From Pseudomonadota bacterium (GTDB lineage Bacteria > Pseudomonadota > Gammaproteobacteria > Steroidobacterales > Steroidobacteraceae), in NCBI GenBank assembly GCA_947459825.1, contig CANHFH010000009.1, positions 1-44,740 of the forward strand: 44,740 nt of DNA, read 5' to 3'. The notes below the pieces were generated by a model, which searched no databases, was not told the DNA's origin, and worked only from the letters and a program-made list of their open reading frames with translations. A program made the translations under genes and the position numbers. Of the stretch, positions 7,451 to 17,049 are shown piece by piece. The first letter of the stretch is position 1. Each line of letters begins with the position of its first letter.

Positions 7451-8137
7451 ATGCCCATCGTCCGCTCCATCCGCCACTGGCCCAGCGCCGAGCGTCCGCG
7501 CGAGAAGCTGCTGACGCGCGGCGCGGCGGCGCTGTCGGACGCGGAGCTGCTCGCGCTGATCTTCGGCACCGGCGCGCGCGGCGTCGGTGCGCTCGACTTC
7601 GCACGCGACCTGCTCAATGAATTCGGTTCGCTGCGCGGATTGCTCGCGGCGGGTGCCGACCGCGCGCTCGCGGCGCCCGGGCTCGGCCCGGCGCGGGTGG
7701 CGCTGCTGCAGGGCGCGCTCGAGCTCGCGCGCCGCCATTACGGGGCGGCGATGCGCGCCGGCGAGCCGCTGCACTCCCCCGCCGACACGCGGCGCTTCCT
7801 CACCGCCCAGCTGCGCGACCGGCCCTACGAGGTGTTCTGCTGCCTCTACCTCGACAACCGCCACCGCCTGATCGCCTTCGAGGAACTGTTCCGCGGCACC
7901 ATCGACGGCGCAGCGGTGCACCCGCGCGAGGTGCTGCGACAGGCGCTCGCGCACAACGCCGCGGCGCTCATCCTCGCCCACAACCATCCTTCGGGGGTCG
8001 CCGAGCCGAGCCACGCGGACGAGCTCATCACCACACGGCTGCGCGACGCGCTCGCCCTGGTCGACATCCGGGTGCTCGACCACCTCATCGTCGCCGGGCC
8101 GGAAGCCGTCTCGCTCGCCGAGCGGGGCCTGCTCTGA
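7451..8137 (+). CDS. radC: RadC family JAB-domain protein
   Basis: A 228-residue RadC protein of usual length. Residues 1-100 hold the N-terminal helix-hairpin-helix-like region ([20 protein letters not shown] and APGLGPARV). The C-terminal JAB1/MPN-like metal-binding domain carries HNHPSG (177-182) and Asp190 in PSHAD. RadC was named for DNA repair but its biochemical role remains uncertain. The gene order radC, rpmB, rpmG, mutM is conserved in gammaproteobacteria, here interrupted by a VapBC pair. There is no Shine-Dalgarno; the upstream bases belong to repeat copy B. Confidence 0.93.
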   Translation: MPIVRSIRHWPSAERPREKLLTRGAAALSDAELLALIFGTGARGVGALDFARDLLNEFGSLRGLLAAGADRALAAPGLGPARVALLQGALELARRHYGAAMRAGEPLHSPADTRRFLTAQLRDRPYEVFCCLYLDNRHRLIAFEELFRGTIDGAAVHPREVLRQALAHNAAALILAHNHPSGVAEPSHADELITTRLRDALALVDIRVLDHLIVAGPEAVSLAERGLL

Positions 8138-8147
8138 AGGACCCGTT

Positions 8148-8176
8148 TTGACATGACATCATGCGGTGCTTACAGT
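8148..8176 (+). promoter_or_regulatory. Promoter of vapBC1, predicted leaderless
   Basis: A perfect TTGACA (8148-8153), a 17-bp spacer and TACAGT (8171-8176) are followed by 6 nt and the antitoxin ATG at 8183. The predicted transcription start coincides with the start codon. Confidence 0.7.
8152..8163 (+). promoter_or_regulatory. Operator palindrome in the vapBC1 promoter
   Basis: CATGA-CA-TCATG is a perfect inverted repeat in the spacer between -35 and -10, where binding of the ribbon-helix-helix antitoxin would block RNA polymerase. Confidence 0.5.
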
Positions 8177-8182
8177 CAGGAC

Positions 8183-8431
8183 ATGGTCCGCACCCAGATC
8201 CAGCTCACCGAAGCACAGGCCCGGAAGCTGCGCGCCTATGCGCGGCAGCACGACCTCTCGCTCGCAGAGGTGATCCGCCGCTGCGTCGAGAAGGGCCTCG
8301 CCGACGAGGCCGAGGACCGCGCTGCGCTGTATGAACGGGCGGCCGCATTGGTCGGGCGTCTCCCTGACCGGCGCGGCGCCAAGGACCTCGCGGGCCGGCA
8401 CGACCGTCATCTGGACGACGCTTTCGGATGA
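8183..8431 (+). CDS. Ribbon-helix-helix antitoxin (VapB-type)
   Basis: An 82-residue protein beginning MVRTQIQLTEAQARKLRAYA, a typical ribbon-helix-helix DNA-binding N-terminus (strand about 2-8, then two helices with SLAEVIRRCVEKGL), followed by an acidic C-terminal tail that would cover the toxin. The ATG at 8183 was chosen over an upstream one at 8153 because the latter lies inside the -35 box. Its stop overlaps the start of the PIN toxin by 4 nt (ATGA), the usual order of antitoxin then toxin. It probably binds the palindrome in its own promoter. Confidence 0.82.
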   Translation: MVRTQIQLTEAQARKLRAYARQHDLSLAEVIRRCVEKGLADEAEDRAALYERAAALVGRLPDRRGAKDLAGRHDRHLDDAFG

Positions 8432-8829
8432 CCGCGGTCTTCGCGGACACCTCGGGTCTGCTGGCCCTGCTCAACGACCGCGACGAGCATCATGCGGCGG
8501 CGGCGCGCGCTTTCCGACGGCTGCAGGGGCGACAGGCGCCGTTGGTGTGCACTTCCTACGTGCTGGTCGAGATCTACGCGCTCCTCGGCCGTCGCATGGG
8601 CGTCGATGCGGTACGGGCGTTCCGCGCCGATTTCGCGCCGTTGCTGGAGGTGGTCTGGGTGGACGCGACGCTGCACGAAGCCGGGCTCGACCTGCTGCTC
8701 AAGCAGCGGCGACGGCAACTGAGTCTGGTCGATGCCGTATCCTTTGTGGTGATGACCCAGCGGCGGCTCGACGAGGTCTTCGCCTTCGACCCGCACTTCG
8801 AGCAGGAAGGGTTCACCCTCCTCCGCTGA
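8428..8829 (+). CDS. PIN-domain toxin (VapC-type RNase)
   Basis: A 133-residue PIN-domain protein. The acidic metal-binding residues are all present: Asp7 in FADTSGLLAL, Glu48 in VLVEIYALL, Asp102 in SLVDAVSFVVMT and Asp121 in FAFDPHF, which predicts an active ribonuclease, in VapC proteins usually directed at tRNA or rRNA. It overlaps the antitoxin gene by 4 nt and shares its promoter. This module sits between radC and rpmB, two genes normally adjacent, which points to insertion of the module. Confidence 0.87.
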   Translation: MTAVFADTSGLLALLNDRDEHHAAAARAFRRLQGRQAPLVCTSYVLVEIYALLGRRMGVDAVRAFRADFAPLLEVVWVDATLHEAGLDLLLKQRRRQLSLVDAVSFVVMTQRRLDEVFAFDPHFEQEGFTLLR

Positions 8830-8883
8830 GCGCATCCACCAGGCCCTCCAGGACGCCCCCGGAGCCGTCCCGGACGCCCCCGG

Positions 8884-8912
8884 TTGCCGAGCGGCCCCGG
8901 GACTGGTATAAA
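8884..8912 (+). promoter_or_regulatory. Promoter of rpmB-rpmG
   Basis: TTGCCG (8884-8889), a 17-bp spacer and TATAAA (8907-8912) form a good sigma-70 promoter about 70 nt before rpmB, giving a leader of roughly 60 nt. Confidence 0.6.
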
Positions 8913-8981
8913 TGCCGCCCTTTTGACGGACGCCCCGGCGGCCGTCTGGTCGTAACCACTTGATCTGAAAGGCTTCTTACC

Positions 8982-9218
8982 ATGTCGCGCGTCTGCGAAC
9001 TCACTGGCAAGCGCCCCACCACGGGCAACCGCGTCTCGCACGCGAACAACAAGAAGCGCCGCCGCTTCCTGCCGAACCTGCACACGCAGCGTTTCTGGCT
9101 GGAGGGCGAGAAGCGTTGGGTGTCGCTGCGCGTCAGCACCAACGCCCTGCGCACCATCGAGAAGAACGGCCTGGACGCGGTGGTCGCCGACCTGCGCGCC
9201 AAGGGCATGAAGATCTGA
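8982..9218 (+). CDS. rpmB: 50S ribosomal protein L28
   Basis: A 78-residue L28 of normal length starting [20 protein letters not shown] and ending LRAKGMKI. It has a single cysteine (Cys5), so it is the zinc-free form. It is cotranscribed with rpmG, which starts 16 nt downstream, as in most gammaproteobacteria, from the promoter at 8884-8912. Confidence 0.97.
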   Translation: MSRVCELTGKRPTTGNRVSHANNKKRRRFLPNLHTQRFWLEGEKRWVSLRVSTNALRTIEKNGLDAVVADLRAKGMKI

Positions 9219-9234
9219 GCCGGAGACCGAAGCC

Positions 9235-9390
9235 ATGCGCGAAAAAGTGAAGCTGCTGTCGACCGCCGGCACGGGCCATTTCTATGTGGCCATGAAGAAC
9301 AAGCGCCTCCATCCCGAGAAGATGGAGACGAAGAAGTACGACCCGGTCGTGCGCAAGCACGTGTCGTACAAGGAAACGAAGATCAAGTAA
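9235..9390 (+). CDS. rpmG: 50S ribosomal protein L33
   Basis: A 51-residue protein, [17 protein letters not shown] at the N-terminus and [11 protein letters not shown] at the end, clearly L33. It has no cysteine and is the zinc-independent type. A GGAGACC Shine-Dalgarno lies just upstream of the ATG. It directly follows rpmB, and a strong hairpin lies 6 nt after the stop. Confidence 0.97.
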   Translation: MREKVKLLSTAGTGHFYVAMKNKRLHPEKMETKKYDPVVRKHVSYKETKIK

Positions 9391-9396
9391 GGGCGT

Positions 9397-9418
9397 GGCG
9401 TGCCCGATCGGGCACGCC
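9397..9418 (+). terminator. Perfect 9-bp hairpin after rpmG
   Basis: GGCGTGCCC and GGGCACGCC arms enclose a GATC loop. The stem is strong but is followed by CCCATCCCCC rather than a T tract, so it is either a non-canonical terminator or an mRNA-stabilising 3' structure that separates the ribosomal genes from mutM. Confidence 0.45.
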
Positions 9419-9450
9419 CCATCCCCCACCCGCATCGACGGTCCCCCGTC

Positions 9451-10280
9451 ATGCCGGAACTCCCTGAGGTCGAGACCACGCGCCGCGGCGTCGAGCCGCA
9501 TGTCGTCGGACATCGCGTGCGCGCGCTCTTCGTGCACGAACCGCGGCTGCGCTGGCGCGTGCCGGCATCGCTGCCCGCGAAGGTCCATGGCGCCACGGTG
9601 CTCGCCGCCGAGCGGCGGGCCAAATACCTGCTGTTCCGGCTCGAGGGCGGCGCGCTGCGCGCGCCCGCGACGCTGCTCGTACATCTCGGCATGTCGGGCA
9701 ATCTGCGCGTGCTGCCCGCGGCGACGCCGCGCCTCACGCACGACCACTTCGACCTCGTGCTCGACTCGGGCGAGACGCTGCGCTTCAACGATCCGCGGCG
9801 TTTCGGATCGCTGCATCTCGTCGAGGGCGACCCCGCGGAGCACCCGCTGCTGCGGCATCTCGGACCAGAGCCGCTCGAGGAGGGCTTCGACGGCGGCACG
9901 CTGTGGCGCGCCTCCCGCAAGCGGCGCATCGCCGTCAAACAATTCATCATGGACGCCAAGGTGGTGGTGGGCGTCGGCAACATCTACGCGAGCGAGGCGC
10001 TGTTCCGCGCCGGCATCCGCCCAGGGCGGCAGGCGCGCGGCCTGACGCGCACCGAGTGCGACCGCCTCGCCGCCGCGATCCGCACGGTGCTCGCCAAGGC
10101 CATCGAGGTCGGCGGCACGACGCTGCGCGACTATGTCGGCGTCGACGGCAACCCGGGCTATTTCCGTCAGAAGCTGTTCGTCTACGAACGCATGGGCGAA
10201 CCCTGCCGCAAGTGCGGCACGGCGGTGCGCCAGCGCGTGCAGGGCCAGCGCTCGACCTACTGGTGCCCGGCGTGCCAGAA

Positions 10281-10284
<4 letters not shown>
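9451..10284 (+). CDS. mutM: Formamidopyrimidine-DNA glycosylase
   Basis: A 277-residue bifunctional glycosylase/AP lyase that removes 8-oxoguanine and formamidopyrimidines. The N-terminus MPELPEVETTRRG places the catalytic Pro2 and Glu3 after Met removal, which fixes the start; a GTG 51 nt upstream would destroy this. The H2TH region lies around NIYASEALFRAGIRP, and the C-terminal zinc finger has the four cysteines CxxC...CxxC (CRKC and CPAC). Its stop overlaps the AlkA-like gene (ATGA), forming a base-excision repair pair. Position next to rpmBG and near coaD is conserved in gammaproteobacteria. Confidence 0.96.
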
Positions 10285-12101
<1,817 letters not shown>

Positions 12102-12108
12102 GGAATGA

Positions 12109-12114
12109 AGAGTA
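12109..12114 (-). promoter_or_regulatory. -10-like TACTCT upstream of rsmD
   Basis: On the minus strand TACTCT is separated by 7 nt from the GTG start of rsmD, which has no Shine-Dalgarno. The geometry predicts a leaderless rsmD-coaD transcript. No strong -35 is seen. Confidence 0.35.
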
Positions 12115-12135
12115 CCCGAGCGGCAGGCGGCGGAC

Positions 12136-12633
12136 CTAACCGCGGGGCCGTACCGATGCCGCCTGCAGCGACACCTGCTTCTTGCCGCCGGCCACCGACT
12201 GGCGGCCGACCTCCATGAAACCGAAGGCGCGATGGAAGCGCTCGGAGGCGGGGTTCGGCGGTTCGATGTCGTACTCGCAGGTGACCCAGGGCAGCTGCGA
12301 CCGGGACGCATGCGCGAACACCGCCTCGTAGAGCGCGCGGCCGAGCCCACGACCTTGCGCCGCGGCGGCTACCACGACCCGATCGACATACAGGAAACGC
12401 GCGTAGCGGGTCCCGAAGAAAAGGTAGTTCGGGCTGTCGTAGTCCCGCCCCTCGCGCAGGGCGAGCACGAAGGCCACCACCTGCCGCCCGTCTTCGATGA
12501 CCTGATGGAGGTCGGCCTGCCGATGGAGATGCGCGAGACGCGCCGGCGTCAAGGGACTCAGGAAGCGCTCGGACTCGAGGTTGAGGGCGAGGATCGCCGG
12601 GAAATCCTGGGGCGTGGCGGGTCTCAGCGTCAT
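12136..12633 (-). CDS. GNAT-family N-acetyltransferase
   Basis: A 165-residue GNAT protein starting MTLRPATPQDFPAILALNLE. The acetyl-CoA pyrophosphate-binding motif is RVVVAAAAQGRGLGRALYEA (85-104), followed by CEYDIEPPNPASERFHRAFG, the usual last motif. The substrate is unknown. An alternative ATG at 12687 would add 18 residues, but the family begins at the chosen Met. It lies 34 bp upstream of rsmD on the same strand and diverges from the MAPEG gene. Confidence 0.8.
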   Translation of the reverse strand: MTLRPATPQDFPAILALNLESERFLSPLTPARLAHLHRQADLHQVIEDGRQVVAFVLALREGRDYDSPNYLFFGTRYARFLYVDRVVVAAAAQGRGLGRALYEAVFAHASRSQLPWVTCEYDIEPPNPASERFHRAFGFMEVGRQSVAGGKKQVSLQAASVRPRG

Positions 12634-12793
12634 GTCGACCGGGTCGCGAGGGATCTGGGGGCGCGCTCCTTCGCGATCATCGCGCATCCCTCAAGCGTCA
12701 TGCAACCGATGCAGGCCACCCGCGCATCGGTTGCGCATGCCGAGGTCGTGGGCGAATATGGCTGCGAGAAGAAGAATATCAGGGGGCTCCGTC

Positions 12794-13180
12794 ATGACCG
12801 TCGAACTGACCTGGCTCGTCTACGCCTGCGTATTCACCGTGCTGATGTGGGTGCCGTACATCCTCAACCTGATCGCCGTCCGCGGTCTTTCGCAGGCCGT
12901 GGGTTACCCGACCGACCCCAAGCCCATCGCGCCCTGGGCGCAGCGACTGAAGGCCGCGCACTACAACGCCGTCGAGAACCTCGTGGTGTTCGCGGCGCTG
13001 ATCCTCGTCGCGCATGTGGCGGGCGCGAACGGTCCGGCCACCGCCACCTGCGCGATGGTCTATTTCTGGGCGCGCGTCGTGCACGCCGCTGCCTACACCT
13101 TCGCCATCCCATGGGTGCGCACGCTCGCGTTCGCGGTCGGCGTCGGCGCGATGCTCTGCATCGCAGCGCAGCTGGTCTAG
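12794..13180 (+). CDS. MAPEG-family membrane protein
   Basis: A 128-residue integral membrane protein with about four hydrophobic segments (near 6-26, 50-75, 80-100 and 104-126). The AHYNAVENLVVFAALIL segment is the signature of the MAPEG family (microsomal glutathione transferase-like). Bacterial members are mostly uncharacterised and may conjugate glutathione to hydrophobic compounds. The ATG at 12794 follows AGGGGG about 8 nt upstream; an in-frame start 213 nt upstream would lie inside the divergent GNAT gene. Confidence 0.8.
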   Translation: MTVELTWLVYACVFTVLMWVPYILNLIAVRGLSQAVGYPTDPKPIAPWAQRLKAAHYNAVENLVVFAALILVAHVAGANGPATATCAMVYFWARVVHAAAYTFAIPWVRTLAFAVGVGAMLCIAAQLV

Positions 13181-13218
13181 ACCGGGCCACGGCGTCGACC
13201 GCGGTGGCGCGGCCGGTG

Positions 13219-13224
13219 TAGCAT
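13219..13224 (+). promoter_or_regulatory. -10-like TAGCAT upstream of the PH-domain gene
   Basis: TAGCAT is followed by 7 nt and the GTG start at 13232, again the spacing expected for a leaderless transcript. Confidence 0.35.
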
Positions 13225-13231
13225 CGCCCGC

Positions 13232-13633
13232 GTGCGCTTGCGCTCGAAGATCGACGGCTGGTTGAGGGCGGTGATGCTCTCGTCCATCGTCGTGCTCGTG
13301 GGCGCGCTGTCGATGGCGCGCCTGCAGGAGGGCGCCCTGCCGCTCGCGCTGCTGGTACCGGTGCTGCTGCTCGGGGTCGGCCTGCCGCTCTGGGTCCTCA
13401 TCGGCACGCACTACACCTTCGTCCGCGATGAGCTCATCGTGCGCTCGGGGCCCTTTCGGTGGCGCATCCCGCTGCGCGACATCAGGTCCGTGACGCCGAC
13501 CCGGGACATGCAGTCGGGTCCTGCGCTGTCGCTCGATCGGCTGCGTATCGACTACGGCAAGGGACGCGCCGTCCTGGTCTCGCCTGCCGAAAAAGACGCG
13601 TTTCTGCAAGCGATCGATGGACATCGGACGTGA
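13232..13633 (+). CDS. Bacterial PH-domain membrane protein (PF06713-like)
   Basis: A 133-residue protein with two N-terminal transmembrane helices (about 13-31 and 35-57) and a C-terminal small beta domain: YTFVRDELIVRSGPFRWRIP, then LRDIRSVTPT and SLDRLRIDYGKGRAVLVSP. This matches the bacterial PH-like domain family that includes DUF1200. Function is unknown. The start is GTG without a Shine-Dalgarno. It converges on the next membrane protein gene, 27 bp apart. Confidence 0.72.
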   Translation: MRLRSKIDGWLRAVMLSSIVVLVGALSMARLQEGALPLALLVPVLLLGVGLPLWVLIGTHYTFVRDELIVRSGPFRWRIPLRDIRSVTPTRDMQSGPALSLDRLRIDYGKGRAVLVSPAEKDAFLQAIDGHRT

Positions 13634-13660
13634 CGCGCGCGTGGACTTGAGGCAAGCCGT

Positions 13661-14071
13661 TCACCGGACCGCTCCACCCTGGGCCGACCAGACGACGAGC
13701 GGGATGAAGGTCAGCGCAGCCAGCCCGTAGGCGAGCCGGTTCCCCGTGCGGGGATCGAAGTCCCGCCAGATCTGCGCCCAAGGCTTGCGCGCGAGCCACC
13801 GGCCGACCGCGAGGTCGAAGCCGGCCATGAACGCGGCGAGCACCCACCCCAGGCCGAGATGCGCGGCAGCCGTGTCGAGCCCTACGCCGGGGACGAACGC
13901 CCAGCAGAGCGCGAACGCGAGCAGCGTGCCCGTCACGCCCGCGAGCTTGATCGCACGCGCCTCGCCGAGACGGGGTGCGACGAACGCGATCCGGATCATC
14001 CCGTGTACGGTCTCCGCAGCGGCAAGAGCCAGGCAGAGCATGACGACGCGGGACAGGGATGCTTCTTCCAT
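13661..14071 (-). CDS. Small integral membrane protein, unknown function
   Basis: A 136-residue protein with four probable transmembrane helices (about 7-30, 42-62, 70-89 and 111-130). Charged residues KPWAQIWRDFDPRTGNRL lie before the last helix. I recognise no family. The ATG has a strong Shine-Dalgarno, AGGAGA, 7 nt upstream. It diverges from ftsY with 56 bp between the start codons. Confidence 0.65.
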   Translation of the reverse strand: MEEASLSRVVMLCLALAAAETVHGMIRIAFVAPRLGEARAIKLAGVTGTLLAFALCWAFVPGVGLDTAAAHLGLGWVLAAFMAGFDLAVGRWLARKPWAQIWRDFDPRTGNRLAYGLAALTFIPLVVWSAQGGAVR

Positions 14072-14115
14072 CGATGTTCTCCTGCTTGCCGTGCCTGATG
14101 TTACGCGGCCGCTGC

Positions 14116-14121
14116 TAAACT
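14116..14121 (+). promoter_or_regulatory. -10-like TAAACT upstream of ftsY
   Basis: TAAACT is followed by 6 nt and the ftsY ATG, which has no Shine-Dalgarno. Leaderless initiation is predicted; the -35 is poor. Confidence 0.4.
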
Positions 14122-14127
14122 CGCGCC

Positions 14128-15069
14128 ATGTCCGACGACGCGAAACCCGGTCTGTTCCAGCGTCTGCGCGCCGCGTTCTCGCGCGGCGGTGAGACGCTGG
14201 GTGCAGGTCTCGGCGCGATCCTCGGCGGCCGCAAGATCGACGCCGCAGCGCTCGAGGAGCTCGAGACGCGGCTGCTGCAGGCCGACTGCGGCATGGCGGT
14301 CACCGAGGAGCTCATCGAAGGGCTGCGCAAGCGCGTCGCGCGCCAGCAGCTGGGCGATGTCGCGGCGCTGCTCGCGGCGCTGCGCGAGGACATCACCGCG
14401 CTGCTGACGCCCGTGGCGCAGCCGCTCGTCGTCGACCGCGCGCACAAGCCCTACACCATCCTCGTGGTCGGCGTGAACGGTTCCGGCAAGACCACCACCA
14501 TCGGCAAGCTCGCGCAGCGTTTCGGCGCGGAAGGCCTCAAGGTGGTGCTCGCGGCGGGCGACACCTTCCGCGCGGCAGCGGTCGAGCAGATCGAGATCTG
14601 GGCGACGCGCACCGGCGCGCAGCTCGTCTCGCAGGCCGCGGGCGCGGACCCGGCCGCGGTGGCCTTCGATGCGGTGCAGGCGGCCAAGAGCCGCGGCGCC
14701 GATGTACTGATCGCCGACACCGCGGGGCGGCTGCAGGCGCAGGCGCAGCTGATGGACGAGCTCCGCAAGGTCCGGCGCGTCATCACCAAGGCCGACCCCG
14801 CCGCGCCGCATGAGGTGCTGCTGGTGCTCGACGCCACGCAGGGACAGAACGCGCTCGCGCAGGCGCAGCAGTTCCATGCGGCGGTGGGCGTCACGGGGCT
14901 CGTGCTCACCAAGCTCGACGGCACGGCGCGCGGCGGCATCGTGCTCGCCATCGCGCGACAGCTGAAGCTGCCGATCCGCTACATCGGCCTCGGCGAACAG
15001 GCCGGGGACTTCGCGGAGTTCGACCCGGCGGCGTTCGCGCGCGCCTTGGTCGACGGCCCCGCGACCTGA
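14128..15069 (+). CDS. ftsY: Signal recognition particle receptor FtsY
   Basis: A 313-residue SRP GTPase that docks ribosome-SRP complexes at the membrane. N domain about 1-100; G domain with P-loop GVNGSGKTT (115-123), DTFRAAAVEQ, DTAGR and TKLDGTARGG. The N-terminal A domain is very short compared with E. coli FtsY, as in many non-enteric bacteria. It is followed by ftsE and ftsX, the conserved gammaproteobacterial order. Confidence 0.96.
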   Translation: MSDDAKPGLFQRLRAAFSRGGETLGAGLGAILGGRKIDAAALEELETRLLQADCGMAVTEELIEGLRKRVARQQLGDVAALLAALREDITALLTPVAQPLVVDRAHKPYTILVVGVNGSGKTTTIGKLAQRFGAEGLKVVLAAGDTFRAAAVEQIEIWATRTGAQLVSQAAGADPAAVAFDAVQAAKSRGADVLIADTAGRLQAQAQLMDELRKVRRVITKADPAAPHEVLLVLDATQGQNALAQAQQFHAAVGVTGLVLTKLDGTARGGIVLAIARQLKLPIRYIGLGEQAGDFAEFDPAAFARALVDGPAT

Positions 15070-15071
15070 GG

Positions 15072-15077
15072 CATACT
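15072..15077 (+). promoter_or_regulatory. -10-like CATACT upstream of ftsE
   Basis: CATACT lies in the 14-bp gap after the ftsY stop and ends 6 nt before the GTG of ftsE, which has no Shine-Dalgarno. It could give a leaderless internal transcript of ftsEX. Confidence 0.3.
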
Positions 15078-15083
15078 GGCGTC

Positions 15084-15776
15084 GTGATCCAGTTCGACCG
15101 CGTCACCAAGCGATATCCCAACGGCCGCGAGGCGCTGCGTGAGGTGTCGCTGCGCGTCGAGCCGGGCGAGTTCGTGTTCCTCACCGGCCGCTCGGGCGCC
15201 GGCAAGAGCTCCATCCTGAAGCTCATCGCGCTGCTCGAGCGCCCGACCCGCGGCACCGTGGTCGTGAACGGCCAGGACACCGGTTCGCTGCCCTTACGCG
15301 CGGTGCCCGCGTACCGGCGGCGGCTCGGCGTCGTGTTCCAGGACCATCAGCTGCTGATGGACCGACCGGTGTACGACAATGTCGCGCTGACGCTGATGGT
15401 CGCCGATACGCCGTTGCGGGACATCGACAAGCGTGTGCGCGCCGCGCTCGACCAGGTCGGGCTGCTCGAGCAGGAGCGTGCGCTGCCCTCGGAGCTCTCG
15501 GTCGGCGAGCAGCAGCGCGTCGGCATCGCGCGCGCGGTGGTCGGCAAGCCGGCGGTGCTGATCGCCGACGAGCCGACCGGCAACCTCGACCACGCGCTCG
15601 CGCTCGATGTCATGCGCCTCTTCCGCCGCTTCCAGGAGGTCGGCGTGACGGTGGTCGTCGCGACCCATGACCTGTCGCTGGTCGACGGGTTCGGGCAGCG
15701 CAGCATCCATGTCGACGGCGGCCAGGTCGTCGAAGGCGGCGGCGCGCTGCGATCCACGCCGCGGGCTGCACCGTGA
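15084..15776 (+). CDS. ftsE: Cell division ATP-binding protein FtsE
   Basis: A 230-residue ABC ATPase that, with FtsX, controls septal peptidoglycan hydrolases. Walker A is GRSGAGKS (35-42), Q-loop FQDHQL, Walker B VLIADEPTGNLD (158-169) and the switch His in VATHDLS. The ABC signature reads LSVGEQQRV: the second position of the usual LSGGEQQ is Val140 instead of Gly, an unusual change in a residue that contacts ATP across the dimer. Start is GTG. Its stop overlaps the ftsX start (GTGA). Confidence 0.95.
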   Translation: MIQFDRVTKRYPNGREALREVSLRVEPGEFVFLTGRSGAGKSSILKLIALLERPTRGTVVVNGQDTGSLPLRAVPAYRRRLGVVFQDHQLLMDRPVYDNVALTLMVADTPLRDIDKRVRAALDQVGLLEQERALPSELSVGEQQRVGIARAVVGKPAVLIADEPTGNLDHALALDVMRLFRRFQEVGVTVVVATHDLSLVDGFGQRSIHVDGGQVVEGGGALRSTPRAAP

Positions 15777-16699
15777 GCTCGCCCGTGACCTGGGTGACGC
15801 GCCATCTGCAATCGATGCTCGCGGCGCTCGGCCGCCTGCTGCGACGGCCGCTCTCCACGCTGCTGACCACGCTCGTGATCGCGGTCGCGCTCGCGCTGCC
15901 CGCGGGCCTCTGGCTCGTGGTCAAGAACGCCCGCACCGCGACCGGCGACCTCGCGACCGCGGTGCAGGTCACGGCCTACATGAAGGTCGGCACGCCGATC
16001 GCCCGCGCGGACCAGCTCGCGCGGCAGCTGCGCGAGCGGCCGGAGGTGGCCTCGGTGCGCGTCATCCCCGCCGAGCAGGCGCTCAAGGAGTTCCGCGAAT
16101 ACTCTGGCTTCGGCACCGCGCTCGATGCGCTCACCGACAACCCGCTGCCGCATGCGCTCGTGGTGCAACCGCGCGTCGAGCAGCGCGACGGCGGGACCAT
16201 CGAGCGGCTGCGCGCCTCGCTCGCGGGGACGCCGGATGTCGACACCGTGCAGGCCGACGCCGAATGGGCGCGCCGTCTCGCGGCGCTGCTCGATGTGCTG
16301 CGCACGCTCTTCCTCGCCGCCGCCGGGCTGCTGGCGGTGGGCGTGCTCGCGGTCATCGGCAACACCATCCGGCTCGAGATCGGCGCGCGCCGCGAGGAGA
16401 TCGAGGTCACCAAGCTCGTCGGCGGGTCGGATGCCTTCGTGCGTCGCCCGTTCCTCTACGCGGGGCTCTTCCAGGGGCTCTTCGGTGGTCTGCTCTCGCT
16501 CGGACTCGTGGCGCTCGTCATCGCCGCGGTCGAGGCGCCCATCGCGCGGCTCACCGCGCTCTACGGCGGCCGCTTCCGGCTCGGCGGTCTGTCGCTCGAG
16601 GAAGCGGGCATCGTGCTGCTCGTCGGCGCATCGCTCGGCCTCATCGGCGCGTGGATCGGCGCGGCGCGGCATCTCTCACGGATCGAACCGCGGCCCTGA
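15773..16699 (+). CDS. ftsX: Cell division protein FtsX
   Basis: A 308-residue ABC permease-like protein. It has a cytoplasmic N-terminus, a first transmembrane helix at about 32-52, a periplasmic domain (about 60-170, with VTAYMKVGTPIARADQLARQ and FREYSGFG) that in E. coli recruits the hydrolase activator EnvC, and three more helices towards the C-terminus. The segment RLEIGARREEIEVTKLVGGS is typical of the FtsX/MacB fold. GTG start coupled to ftsE by a 4-nt overlap. Confidence 0.95.
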   Translation: MSSPVTWVTRHLQSMLAALGRLLRRPLSTLLTTLVIAVALALPAGLWLVVKNARTATGDLATAVQVTAYMKVGTPIARADQLARQLRERPEVASVRVIPAEQALKEFREYSGFGTALDALTDNPLPHALVVQPRVEQRDGGTIERLRASLAGTPDVDTVQADAEWARRLAALLDVLRTLFLAAAGLLAVGVLAVIGNTIRLEIGARREEIEVTKLVGGSDAFVRRPFLYAGLFQGLFGGLLSLGLVALVIAAVEAPIARLTALYGGRFRLGGLSLEEAGIVLLVGASLGLIGAWIGAARHLSRIEPRP

Positions 16700-16740
16700 G
16701 CCTGTCGCCCATCCGGGGGTGGACAGCCTGCTGCCCGATA

Positions 16741-16758
16741 CGTACATTTATCTGTACA
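16741..16758 (+). promoter_or_regulatory. YefM-type operator (CGTACA/TGTACA pair)
   Basis: CGTACA (16741-16746) and TGTACA (16753-16758), 12 bp apart, lie just upstream of yefM. The E. coli YefM-YoeB operator is built on TGTACA-core palindromes, so autoregulation by the YefM-YoeB complex is likely. Confidence 0.6.
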
Positions 16759-16774
16759 TATCTGGAGGCGCTCG

Positions 16775-17038
16775 ATGGACACTCTCACCTACACGCTCGC
16801 GCGCGCCACGCTCGCCGACACCATGAACAAGGTCTGCGAGAGCCACGAACCGGTGATCATCACCCGCCAAGGCGAGGCCTCGGTGGTGATGATGTCCCTA
16901 GACGACTACAAATCTTTGGAGGAGACGGCACATCTGCTGCGCAGCCCGCGCAACGCGCGGCGCCTCCTCGAGGCCATCCAGGAACTCGAGGCGGGCGGCG
17001 GCGAAGCTCGCGGCCTCGACGACGACGCGGCGCGCTGA
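16775..17038 (+). CDS. yefM: Antitoxin YefM (Phd/YefM family)
   Basis: An 87-residue antitoxin with the Phd/YefM N-terminal DNA-binding fold: TYTLARATLADTMNKVCESH, then PVIITRQGEASVVMMSLDDY and YKSLEETAHLLRSP, which is close to canonical YefM. The acidic C-terminus would neutralise YoeB. A GGAGG Shine-Dalgarno lies 7 nt before the ATG. The toxin gene follows after 11 nt. The pair is inserted between ftsX and rpoH, which are normally neighbours. Confidence 0.93.
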   Translation: MDTLTYTLARATLADTMNKVCESHEPVIITRQGEASVVMMSLDDYKSLEETAHLLRSPRNARRLLEAIQELEAGGGEARGLDDDAAR

Positions 17039-17049
17039 CACGCGCTGCC

